Shown piece after piece: positions 39,401-54,300 of a stretch of DNA of 64,000 nt. The notes under the pieces are model-generated. The model saw only the letters and a list, made by a program, of their open reading frames with translations, did not search any database and was not told the origin of the DNA. A program made the position numbers and the translations under genes. Location: assembly GCA_037178975.1 (NCBI GenBank), contig JASJZH010000006.1, positions 7,564,001 through 7,628,000 of the forward strand, in the 5' to 3' direction. Source of the stretch: Oscheius tipulae. Its lineage: Eukaryota > Nematoda > Chromadorea > Rhabditida > Rhabditidae. Each line of letters opens with the position of its first letter. Position 1 is the stretch's first letter.

Positions 39401-40174
39401 TCCGGAGACCCATCGGAGATCCGTGAACTGCTTGGAGTCATTTTCTGAAGTTCGTTTTTGCTTCTGACTGTGACAATCCTACCATCTTCGTGATCACATT
39501 GTTTCTGTCAGCAGTAACCAAGAAATCTCTCTCGTTGACAGCAGCAAACGATTTTGAAGATCTGTTCGGAACTGGTGACTAAAATGAACATTTGCAATAA
39601 TTATTTTTCTTCATACTAATCTTGGCATAGTTTTGCCTTGTGGAGCCGGCGGATACTGTATGTGGTTAGGAGTTGGCTGTTGTATGTACGTCATTTTTGG
39701 CGCTTGCGGTAATTGCGGGAGCTGCCTCGCAAAATCCGCTGGTTCCGTCGGAGTGCGACCCCGTATTTGGGGACGAATGACCTGATTGCGGCGAGCTTGT
39801 CTGGAATGAGACGAGATTTTTGTCGGACAAATGCCTGGTATTACTTTGATGGACCTTCCACGACATCCATCGGCTCCTTTGCTTGGGATAGTCGTCTTGG
39901 AGCTGTTGGAGGTCCTTCAGGAATACGATGGATATAGTCTTTCTCATCGGCACCCTACATTAGTTATTCCTGAGAAGTATAGGAGCCTACTAAAGGAGTC
40001 GAATACAAGGAATGTTGTTTCTGCTGTTTTATTCGTTGCTGGTATTGTGACCATGGTATGATTGCAACTGGTCGCTCGACAATTTCGGCGGTCACCAAGA
40101 CGCATGCTGCTAGAAGAAACCTAATCAAAGTACAGGAGGAAAAACCTACAAAGGAGCACGCTGAGGAAGCGCAT
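36401..40174 (-). CDS. secreted multi-DM13-domain protein
   Basis: Large minus-strand gene. Predicted start at 40172-40174; removing a 40-bp intron gives a clean signal peptide MRFLSVLLSACVLVTAEIV. A long low-complexity region rich in P, Q, S and N follows (for example QLPQLPQAPKMTYIQQPTP, and LAGLRSASSVVDGTQFSSLE near 39.1-38.8 kb), then a charged helical segment (KQNERKEHEKNLSELKMKDH). A DM13 domain reads YFGRYSGTFVPEK then GVWMADERHLIVSKFHFKP. A second reads SSGSIHV then TIEIKNFTLRTNGDSVWFMI and DVFWFSVFSPS. I end it at TAA 36401 (VCLN); a strong GTATGT donor there could instead splice to an exon ending at 36319. Extracellular; function unknown beyond the DM13 family. Confidence 0.7.
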
Positions 40175-41869
40175 TGCTGCTGGCAATGGGGATCGGGGTC
40201 AGTCCGCCCGCGCTGCCTGGTAACCGGAAAATGACCCTTCATAGCCGAATGCACAGCGCTGACCACACATACACTTTGGGAATGAGGGAGATGAAAATCG
40301 AGGACGCGAGTAATTCGTTTCCATTCAGGCAAACAGTAGCGATACAACAACGAAAAAGCTGTAAAATCGTTTTGGAGACGTGTTGCACGAGTCCTTCTCG
40401 CAGCAGCAGATATGGTCTCCATAGGTTTCCTGATTTTAGCATGTACTACTCTTAAAAACATGTCAGAATTTTAATGAACGAGGCACTTACGCTGCAGATT
40501 CTGTTGTCAGTAGAGTCATACTCTGCTCCTTCTGCATCATACGTCTCTGGTTTTCTCAAACTGTTAAATTCAACTCTTATACTCGTTTAGATTGATGGCT
40601 TTGCAAACAAATAGGAGTAGATTGAACAGCTGGCAAAGATTCTCAGTTTAAGAAGAACCTAAGAGGCTAATGCTTTTAAAGTAGCTGTGTCAGAAAACAC
40701 TGCAGTGCCCTTTGGAGTCGTTTCGATGATTCCGTCTACATTTGTGGCTCAACTTTGCGAAGGTTTGCAGGATCGATAACTTCCTTTTTGTGGAAAGAAT
40801 TGTGTACATTCGAACAGTAGGATACGTAATCGCGGGACAATTTCTGGCATACGACATTGACTTGTGATACTGTTTTTCACAAATTGTTTTGAGTTTTCCT
40901 GATTCCATTGATGTTTGCAATCTCATTCCTACCGCAGTTTTCTGTGTTATTTCAGAATCATTTATCACCGTGTCAGGAAATGATTCCATCCAATGTCGCT
41001 GACTTGGATGCCTGGAATCCTGCAGCATTCCTGTTCATTGATCAATGGGCTGGTATTCTGTCTTCTTTTAGAGGACTGTTGTTCAGTTGGCTGATGAAGG
41101 ATTTGAGAAGAGAAAAAGCTTTTTCGCTTGTGTCATTAGAAATGAAAGAATGGAAAAGGCACTTGGTCACTGTAGTCCAGAAATGACGGAACAATTAACA
41201 ATTACTAAACATCCTTGGAAAACAAGCTGAATATTCGCTTCCTCTTCCAGAGCCGGTTTATATCCTTAATTTGAATGACAAATATTTGTGTGCTATCTTC
41301 TGAAAGATTTGTGGTTACAGTTCAAAACAGTGCATGTATATAAACAAGTTTCTCAACAGGTTCCTGACCAAAAACATTATCGCTTTTTTATCACTTTTTT
41401 TCTCGGTTTTTAAGAGTGTTCAATCGACTCAGCGCCAAAAACTATCCCAGAAACGTGTACTTCGACGTCAAATATGCAGTGAACAATGAAGAAAATTGAG
41501 AAAACGCTGTTTTCTGTCAACACCGAAGAACGGTCGAACACGTTAGAGAGACTTCAAGCTCGCGTTAAAGACCGTTTTTCGAAAATCGAAGTGTTACCCG
41601 TATCCCAAGGAAAATTCTGTTAAGGTAATTCCTTTCGGGGTCGGGTCTTGGTGCAGATTTCGGAATTGAAATAATGAAAACCACTTTTGGTGACCTTATC
41701 ACTTAAATATGAAGAAATTCAAACAGTACGCAATTGCGAACCAGCTTGTATTAAACGGCATTGAATTGTGTTAAGTATTTTCAAAAATGTTTTTCCTTAT
41801 TACATTTATGTCTGCATCTTCATTTTAGCCAGTTTCAAGGATATTTCAGAACTTTTTATCCTGTTCAAA
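40175..41869. other. intergenic, no gene seen
   Basis: Spacer upstream of the large DM13 gene (minus) and of the possible small gene at 41870 (plus). An open frame of 92 codons on the plus strand (40908-41186) and one of 112 on the minus strand (40690-41028) overlap each other. Neither resembles a known protein or has support from splicing. Confidence 0.35.
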
Positions 41870-42191
41870 ATGTTTTCGAAGGTTAGTGCTCTTTTAATAA
41901 CAAAAATACGTGATTGAGATGCATTGCAGAGCATTTTCTCGCTCCACGAGGCTAAGCAAAAACGTCAACAGGTTTCTGGCTGTCCAAGTTTGCAATAAGA
42001 AAAGAAACGGAGAGATTTCGGGAATTTCGTCTTCCTCTATGCGGGTACTAAATTTTAAAAGTCATTTGCTAAAATTTCAGTTCATGAATCCGCTATATAC
42101 TCGTCAAAAACAATTCAACAATCGATGGTTTCGTATTAAGCACATTCGGTCGATCCAACCTTTCACATTTATGGAATCAGAAGACGCTTAG
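41870..42191 (+). CDS. possible 54-residue basic protein
   Basis: Three short exons (41870-41881, 41930-41971, 42081-42191) join in phase across introns with good TTGCAG and TTTCAG acceptors. The product of 54 residues begins MFSKSIFSLHEAKQKRQQ and contains a basic stretch (TRQKQFNNRWFRIKHIR). I recognise no family and there is no signal peptide. The consistent splice signals and phase make it worth listing; chance cannot be excluded. Confidence 0.3.
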
Positions 42192-42687
42192 AATGGACAG
42201 CCTTATCGTTTCATGTTGGACTGTATGATTTGGCCGATTTTGCATCTGAATATTGTACTCTTGGTTAGTGCACAACCAGTACCTATTCGTTCCTGGATGA
42301 AAAATCTCGACTTCCATCTTTCCACAACCCGACCAAAGGAGTTTGAACATAAAATTGGGAGCTGGTTAAAAGCCTTTCCGAACTTATCGAGGTAGATTCA
42401 ATGAAAAAGTGTGCACAACCCATATTCAGACGTGGTGGGCAGGCGAATGGGAAATGCTGTGCAGATCTTCAAAGTGACATGAGACCAGCTCATTACAAAA
42501 AAGGGCTAGAAAGGACGATCAATCGGTGTGTGCTTTGTTACCAGATGTGTTCGTCCGGTAGAAGATGATTTTGCGACCGTGTGTTACTTATACCAGTTCT
42601 AAACCTAGCTGGTCTAGGTTAGGCTGCATAGAGAACAGGGAGCATATTAGAGCAAGTTTATGATTTATCTTATACACAAATACAAAG
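42192..42687. other. intergenic, convergent 3' ends
   Basis: Between the possible small plus-strand gene and the 3' end of the minus-strand aspartic protease. Nothing recognisable as coding. Confidence 0.35.
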
Positions 42688-44428
<1,741 letters not shown>

Positions 44429-45385
44429 GGTTTGAGGTCGAGTGTCGTTATCAAATGGTCAGCAGCTGTCTTGGGAGGCTAAGATAGCAGCTGCCACTGT
44501 CCCTGTTTACAGAATATCTCTCTGGGATAGTTCAAAACAAGGATCAGGTGATAAGATTCGAAAAGTATGTGAGCGTGTATGATTTGCGAAAGATGCCTGA
44601 GGTCGCTGCCAAGCACACACACAGTTCTGATTCACTACCAAACCAAATAAAAACCTCGAGAACACAAATAGTTCTTCTCGAACCCTATAGAATGTGCCAG
44701 ACTATCCACGCAGATCGTTCTTTAGCCACGGGTCAACATGTTCGCAAAAGTGTTAAGTAGTCCCTACGCTACATTCCTTGAGGCAGTGGCGGTAAACAGA
44801 CAAGGACCAAGTGGTCCTGTATTCCAAATACGTCCACCAGGAGCACAATGTAGCTTATTTGCGTTGCACTTCGCCCTCGGCGAAAAATACGCGGACATCG
44901 TGGATTCAGGCAATATGCGACACAAAATGGACAGCCAGGGGGTTATAAATTCGGTACCGAAGAAGGACAGTAGATTGATCAATGAAATCTCCTTAATGTA
45001 ATAGTTGGGAAGCTATGGTACATCTTGTGTTTTAAGGTATACACTTGAAACATCCAAAGTAGGCTCTCGTACTATATCGTCTGTGTAGACAGGAACTGCT
45101 CCAGGCTCGTATCGTCGTCGATTTCATGCTTGCGATCTGTGCGTGACCAGCTTCTCAGTATGTTTATTTTGCTTCTCGACAATGACCACACACATTGCCT
45201 TGTGTCTCCCCCGCGTTCTGCTTGCGTTACGTTTTTTGACCGCGACCCACCTCGTCCGACTATAAAACCGGCCGACGCGGCTCCCAACCTCCAGGCACAC
45301 ACTAAATTTAACCTCGGAGCGCTATTAAACAAACCATTTCACTCTCAACCTTTACCTTTTTCGAATCCGCTCGATTTCAGTGAGT
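44429..45385. promoter_or_regulatory. divergent promoter region (aspartic protease / SXP)
   Basis: About 0.96 kb between the starts of two divergent genes encoding secreted proteins. It holds a TATA box for the plus-strand gene (45261-45267) and a TTTCAG trans-splice acceptor at 45375-45380, five bases before that gene's ATG. No exon is seen. Confidence 0.5.
45261..45267 (+). promoter_or_regulatory. TATA box
   Basis: TATAAAA in a GC-rich setting about 120 bp upstream of the SXP/RAL-2 start codon. The distance allows a short outron before the TTTCAG acceptor at 45380. Confidence 0.5.
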
Positions 45386-46409
45386 ATGATACGCACCTTG
45401 GTACTCCTTGTCCTGCCCTGCTTGGCCATGGCCTATCCTCCTCGACTTGGTGACCCCTTTAGCCCTCTCGGACCCTGGAGCAAGAGAGTATTGTTATACT
45501 TTTACTGTTACATCCAGTTATTTTTAGGGTCCTCCTTGCGGACTTCCCAAATTTATTGATCAGCTGCCGGAGGAAGCCCAAACAAAGATAAGGACTATTT
45601 GGGAAAATTACAGGGAGGGACAGGACTGTGATGCTGAGCACAAGAAGACTAGGTAAACAAACATTCTGGTATCCTTTTATGTCAAATTTTCTAGGGAAGT
45701 GATTCATGAGCTCCCTGATGAAGTTCGTGACACGATCTTTGCCGGAAGATGCGGACCTACTTTCCTTCGCAATGTTTCTTCTACCATCAAGAAGGAGTTT
45801 CGCGCTGTCTGGTACTTTCACATACCAATTCTACCCATCACAAACGTTTCAGGTTCGACCATCGTCTGTCACTTGAAGAGAAGGAGCTCGCTCTGAAGAA
45901 GCTGGCCTTCTCTCTTCTTACCGGAGAATCTGTAAGTTTGTCTAACTACCTATAAGATATTTGTTTTTAGCTTGCTCTGTTCAATAAGTGGGAAGAAGAG
46001 CTTCAGATCCGTAAGAGTGAGTTGACTAAGAAGATCGAGTCGCTTTCTCCCGCTGCCAAGGAAGCTTACGATCAGTGGAAGGAACTCAGACTGAAGGAGA
46101 AGCAGTTCCTTGCTAGCCTTCCCAAGGAAGTTCGGGACGAGCTCAGAACTCTTTGCGGATTCCGTCCTAGAAAGGAGGAGCCAACCAGCACAGAAGCTTC
46201 CGTTGCTTCTTCTACTGAAACCATTACCGAGGTTCGATACCTTCTGTGTTGCTCACGATTCTTCTTAATTTCAGGCACCAGTTGACCCCACCACCACTGC
46301 CCAGCCCATGATTGAGGAAAAAACCAAGGAGGCCGAGTTTGCCGTGTTCCTCGACGTGTCGATGCCTGAAGAACTTAACACCGAAGCTCAGTGCTCCTAT
46401 TACATGTAA
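45386..46409 (+). CDS. SXP/RAL-2 family (DUF148, Ani s 5-like) secreted protein
   Basis: Six exons; the first (45386-45487) encodes a signal peptide (MIRTLVLLVLPCLAMAYPP). The mature protein is rich in charged helices and has a repeated motif at LPEEAQTKI, LPDEVRDTIF and LPKEVRDELRTL. The central block LSLEEKELALKKLAFSLL followed by KKIESLSPAAKEAYDQW has the spacing of the nematode DUF148 domain found in SXP/RAL-2 proteins. The end is acidic, with three cysteines in the whole mature chain. These are abundant secreted proteins of nematodes, some shown to bind divalent cations; function is not known. The stop codon is followed at once by two small hairpins. Confidence 0.75.
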
Positions 46410-46453
46410 AATTAGCCCCTCTGGCTAATTGGTGAAGTACGCCGACGTTCGGC
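46410..46453 (+). terminator. two stem-loops directly after the SXP stop codon
   Basis: AATTAGCC (46410-46417) pairs perfectly with GGCTAATT (46423-46430) around a 5-nt loop. A second hairpin, GCCGA/TCGGC around CGT, follows at 46441-46453. An AATAAA lies at about 46479. They may shape the 3' untranslated region; whether they affect RNA stability or processing is unknown. Confidence 0.5.
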
Positions 46454-47043
46454 TATGTCTGTACAGAAAAGAGCTGTAATAAATTATATTTCTTACTCAA
46501 AGTGTGTGTATTTGGGAAAATATCTTCATTCCAAGCTATTGGACAGGAGAAACCGGAAAATTCGAAGTACACGAGACGACTCAGGTTGGGTGATATGGTA
46601 TATAGATTTCTTAGATAGAACATCGTGGGGTTCTCTACGGCAGGGAGATTAGTAGACAGGTTTTGAATTCTAGGGATGGGGGTCAATATTTGATTATGGG
46701 TCAGGAAATAAAGCTGGAAAGGTACACAGACAGATAGAGAGAGACTAAATAGGAAGGAATACAGCACGAAGTACACGAATCAACACGAGAAATCTGGTTC
46801 TGAAATGGCAACGGGACATACAATTTACAGATAAAATTACTTGTAGGGGACAGGTTAGGTAACGGCGCGCTTTGAAGCGACCGAAAGAGAGCGGACAGGT
46901 ATAGGCGGCCAGGGGAGCTAAAGTAGAAGCAAGAACAAAAGAAACGGAATTGAGAGATCACGCCACCCTTCTCTATGAAACACTGGGATATGAGACCTCG
47001 GCTCTCAATCGGACATTTCAATTTGGGGGTATAAGTCTGATCT
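46454..47043. other. convergent intergenic region
   Basis: Between the SXP gene (plus) and the TMEM184 gene (minus). It holds the AATAAA of the SXP gene. No exon recognised. Confidence 0.4.
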
Positions 47044-49006
<1,963 letters not shown>

Positions 49007-51348
49007 TTGACACTAGCACATCTGAAAAGAAGAGACTGATTGATGAGAACGGCGGAGAGAGAACGGAAAAGGATTAACTATGTGTATGTGGAAATCAAAG
49101 AATGAATCATCCATGCATGGTAATTGGACGCAGCGATCGGAGTGAGGTTCTTTCTCGATAAGATAAGATAGAAAAATCGTTCAGAAAGGAAAAAGTTCCC
49201 TGTCAATTAGGTACAATTGAAAGCGAGAGAGACCTCGCTAGGCCCAGCGTCTGAGACGGCCACTGTTTAGGGGGCTAAAAGACGCATTGATCGTTAGAGC
49301 CTGTCCCGATCCGGAACCACGGATCGCCTTAGGCCAGATTGGCGTCTATGATAGACAATGGCAATCTTTGGAAATAGAAAAACTCGCGAAAAATGTAAGA
49401 TTGAGAAAGCGGGGTCGTCGAATCGCTCGTGTTTGTTGAGGCCTCGTTATTGAGGGGTCTTGATGATGTTTTGCACACGGAACCGTATGCTGAATAAAGC
49501 GAGAGAATCAGTAAGATGACAACTCGATCATACGAGCGAGGTTGCGAAAATCGATGAACCATGAGTCGGTGTCTGGTAAACTGCGACTTGCTTACCCAGG
49601 CCGCATCAGTCTGGCAGGCTCATAAAATACGCCGCCTGGAAAGCAAACAACAATCCCAGTGATAGTTAGTTAATCAAAGTTAAAAGGTTTGACATGAAAT
49701 TGACTGGAAAAAGTAAGGCTGGGAAAGAGTTGCTAGGCTACTGCTCGGCCAATGTGGGCGGCTTTGATCGATGCACATGTGTCAAAAACGCCTGATGAGT
49801 CCGATTCATAACAGTGAACAGATCAAACATAAACGATAATGATTAATATGAAAGAATTGCCGCAAAAAAAGGCGTTTATTGCCTGTATCAGGTAGAAAAT
49901 AGGCACAACAGGGATCGTAGACCTAAGTTAAGAACAGGGGACAATTAAGAGAATGTCCAATTACCCATCATTCACAGACAGAAGCGAAAAGGAAGCACCA
50001 AAAAACAAAACAACTTTAAGTGCGGCTGCTGGCCGTCTGCGCAATCGATGTCCTACAATTGGCTGCGTAGTCAAAAACGCGCTTAAAAGGAAGATACTCA
50101 GCTGAGGATTTTTTTGACGATTGAAAACAAAAACACAGAAGAATGATGATCACGGACAGTTCTCTGAAAACTTTTGAAATGGTGCCACAATTGGGGAGGT
50201 GTGGGGGAGGATGGACCGGAGCAAACATTACTGCGTCACTTTGCTCAAACGGCTTCTTTTCTCGACACAAAAATTGTAACGGATTCAAAGCATCCTATTC
50301 CTAACTCTCTTTCCAGACCCGTACATGTGTTGTGGCGGTTCGATGAAGATTCTTTTCAAGGACAGGATAGGCTGAGGGATTGGATGAGAGAAAGCCACCG
50401 CAGAGTATTTGCGTCCCTCGCAAGTTGTTCTGCGCGCGCGGCTGCGTTGCGTGTTCACATTTTTCTTTTTATAAACTTCTGAGCTTGGTAGAAAAACAGA
50501 TCTGAGGTAGTTTTTGTGACTTGTGCAATACCGACTGTCTCCCACACGCACCCAGTGGGAAATCGATAACGACTAGCATCCGGGAATGACATGGTTTGCA
50601 CTGATTATTGTCTTAAGCGACCTCTATTGTTCCACTTTTTACTATTTTTATAGTCTAACATCTTATAACTTAATCTATGGGTCCACTATACGGATTTATT
50701 TGTCTAAAGCGCTACTTTTCCTAGGACGTGTAGGTATACAATCTTCTAATCTATTTTTTCTCCCCTATTCCCCTAACAAACCTTGCCAATTCCGAACTAT
50801 TTTCTTGCGGAATTTTTTGTTATGCATTTATAATCACGAACCATTTAATCAGTGGCCTGATTGCGTTCAAAAGTACAGCTGAATGAAAATATTGACCACT
50901 GCATTCCAACAATCGTCCTCAACCATAACCGGACAATGAGAATGTTGAAGCTGTTCAGTAGGCGAAAGGGATGACGCAGTTTGTTTCAGACCGGCTGATA
51001 GAAGCTCCCTCTCTAAGCCAAAGAAGAAGAAACACGCGAAGTGACGCATTAAATTTTTTCTACACATAGCTCTCCGTCCGACTCGTTTATCTGTGTATGC
51101 GGGGTCGATCGATGCGAGCGTTCACAGTAATTTGCCCCTGCGCGACCTGGTCGGCCCCATCCAGCCATAGGGGAAGCCTGTGTGTGTGATCGCCCCCCTC
51201 CCCCATTCTACCTCCTCACCCAGTTTGTCGCTAGCAAAAAGCCCTATTATTTTCATTTTCTCAGAAAAGCTTCCCTATTTCTTTTTTTCCTTTCTCTCTT
51301 CCCCAAGATAAATCCAGTTCTTGCAGGGAACGTCTCAATGCAGCGGCG
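49007..51348. promoter_or_regulatory. divergent intergenic region TMEM184 / attractin
   Basis: About 2.3 kb separates two divergent gene starts, so both promoters lie here. A TTGCAG acceptor ends at 51326, 11 bases before a short upstream open frame and 22 before the attractin ATG. No exon was recognised. Confidence 0.4.
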
Positions 51349-51361
51349 ATGTTCATTGTGA
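51338..51361 (+). promoter_or_regulatory. short upstream open reading frame overlapping the attractin start
   Basis: An ATG at 51338 opens a seven-codon frame ending with TGA at 51359-51361. The main attractin ATG at 51349 lies inside it in another frame. The inferred trans-splice acceptor (AG at 51325-51326) would place this ATG only about 11 nt from the leader, so ribosomes would meet it first. Confidence 0.5.
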
Positions 51362-54300
51362 AGGGACGAGTCCCTCTATTTTTTCACTGGGCCGTGGCAC
51401 TAATCCTTCCTCTATGTGTACTAGGAAACCAGGCCAGTTTTGATCTAGAAAAAGTATGTTACACAAACGTTTCAATCTAATCTCAATTCAATTATAGCAG
51501 CTTGCCAATAATTGTGATCTACCATGCTACAATGGAGTCTGCCTCAATGGGTCATGTGTATGTACGAAAGGCTGGTCCGGGCCACAGTGTGACCATTGTT
51601 ATGGCCGAATAAGGTTTGTGTACTTCCGTTTTCCAAGGCTTTCGCGCGCCGTTTCAGCGATTAGATAACGCAGAAAATTTCAGACTGTCAGAAAATCAGA
51701 CACAGTTGAGCGACGGTCCACAAGTCTACAGTTCATCGTCCAAATGCACCTGGATTATTGAAAGCGACAAGGTGTGTAGTTGATCTGATTATTATTTCCC
51801 CGCTTCTACTGTCATCTGGGAAGAACGGTCACAAACTGGTCAAAGGAAAGTGAGAGAAAAGGGAGAGATTAATTAAGGATGGCTTATTTGAAGAAAATGA
51901 ACGGCAGTTGAACGACCAGCCGTCTCTAGAGTAAAAAAACATCCTCCCCGTGTGATTTTAGAAGATTGATTTCGTCTCGCTCAACGAAATGCAATATGGC
52001 ACAGAATGGAGGCAGAATTGGTGAAAGAAATAAGGGAAATTTTAGCCGACGAGTGGTCCTCTCAACATACGTGTCGAAAATTTCAAGACAGAATGTGGCT
52101 GGGACTTCGTTTACATCTACGACGGAGACGGTGTCCATGGAGACCAGCTGGCGGCCTTCTGGTTAGTACAAATCAAAACAAGTTGATGAAAGGATTGCAG
52201 CGGTGACCAAGAGTCTCAGGAGATTAGTGCACCTTCTGGGAAGGCGCTCATTTATTTTTTCAGTGATCTAGCTATGAATCTTGACGGGTTTAACATTACA
52301 TACGAGTTTGAAAAGTGAGTTCCTACCGCAGTTTCTTTCTATTCGAAAACTTCAGATGCCCATATAATTGTTCAAATCATGGTAGCTGCCAAGTGCAGAC
52401 TTGTAAATGTGATGCTGGCTACACGGGTATGTTGTTTCCTTTTTGTTCCACGAGAATGTTTAAGGTAGTTTCTGTAACATTCAAATGTGTACAAACGAGC
52501 TGGAAGGTCAGTCAGGACCATGTGAGAATGGAGGCAGGTGCTCCGAAAAACGTTGTTTGTGTGCCGAAGGTTTTCATGGTGATTTCTGCCAGGAGTCGTC
52601 CAGAAATCTCGTCTGGGATGAGATGATTCCCAATGAGAGCCCAACAGCTAGGGCTTCCCATGCATCGGTTATGGTGGATGATGTCATTTGGACCATAGGT
52701 AGAAACACTTACAAATGCACGTTAAGGATCACTTTAGGTGGTGAGCACTTCACAGGAGAACTGCCAGACAATGTGGTGACGTTCAACACGACCTCGAGAA
52801 CATGGAACACCATTCTGATAGAGGGAGACGAAAAGCCACAGCCGAGATATGACCACACGTTGGTTCAACACAAGGTACCATCCTGGTTTTGCAATACTGA
52901 CTCTTGTTTGCAGAACAAACTGTACATGTTTGGTGGAGTTGTTGACCGCAAAATCATCTCTGGCGAGCTGTGGTCTCTCGATCTTCAAACTCAAAAATGG
53001 CATTTGGAGTCGGATGCGCCTGAAAGTCTATCGGTAACCCTGAAAAACTTTCATTTCCATCCTTGTTTACTAGGTTGCTCCGCTGGCCGCTTCGGGTCAC
53101 TCGGCTCATGTGATTGGCTCCGAAATGTTTGTCTTTTTCGGGTACCATCCTCGAATTGGGTTTATCTACCAAGTGCAAATTTACAACTTCGGTAAGCTGG
53201 ACTTTGCGCAGACGTGATTGGCATTCGTTTCAGACACCAAGCAATGGAGGTTCGGAAACAGTAGAGATCATGTACCGGGGAGATTTCGCCACGCTTCCAT
53301 CCAGTTTGAATCGGAACAGGTAAGCATAGTAACAGGACAAACAAAAACATGGGAAGAAAGACATACTGACAGATCATTGAGGGAAAAACTAACATACAGA
53401 GGCTTTGTCTTTAGGGTAATGTCGTCCTCGTATATGGAGGGAGCATGTGGTCCAACCAGCAGAGCAACAATCTGACAGACAGTCTGATGCAGTACAATGT
53501 GAAGCAAGAAAGATGGTGAGTCCTTATTTGTACTTTGATTATTTCAATATCAGGGTCCACCTACCAGCTTCCGGTATCCAACAATCTCTTCACACGGCAA
53601 CTATTCTAAACGGACTGATGATCGTTGTTGGAGGAACCGTCTACAACATCAGTTCTGGAAGATCCAAGCAGGAATGCTTCTCCAATGCCGTACTTGTCTA
53701 CGATATTGGTTTGTGATTCTACTCTTGTTTGTTATTATCTGACTTAGCTTGTAAGCAGTGGTATAATGTTTCTGAAGCTGCAAGTGATCTTCGTCGATAT
53801 GGGCACACAGCCGTTGCCACAACAGAGGAGCTATTCGTTTTTGGAGGTTTCAACGGAAGAATGCTGAATGAGGTTTGGAGACTTTTACCTTGTAAGATTC
53901 CTGTTTAATCTTCCTTACTTTGGGTTATAGCCAAATGCAGCGCAGCTACTCGCCCAGAGGAATGCCGTTCCATCTACGACGCTGTCAAGTGCATCTTCTC
54001 TGATCATTCTTGTGAAAAGTTGGATCCGTTTGTTAGCTACAAGCAGTCTTTCCTCTCCTTTATCAAGAACGAATCACCAAAAGGGACGATACACTGTCAA
54101 AGCACACCGCTAAGGTACAATGCTTTCCATAACTTTTCATTTAAAATAATACAGACAAGTGTTCCAATCTTGTGAAGACCAGAAGGACTGCATTACTTGT
54201 ACATCACAGTCAGAATGCGGCTGGTGTTCCTCGGGAGAGCAGTGTCTCCCAAACGAGTCAGAATGCGTCGATGGACAGATGATTCTCACCACCTATCAAA

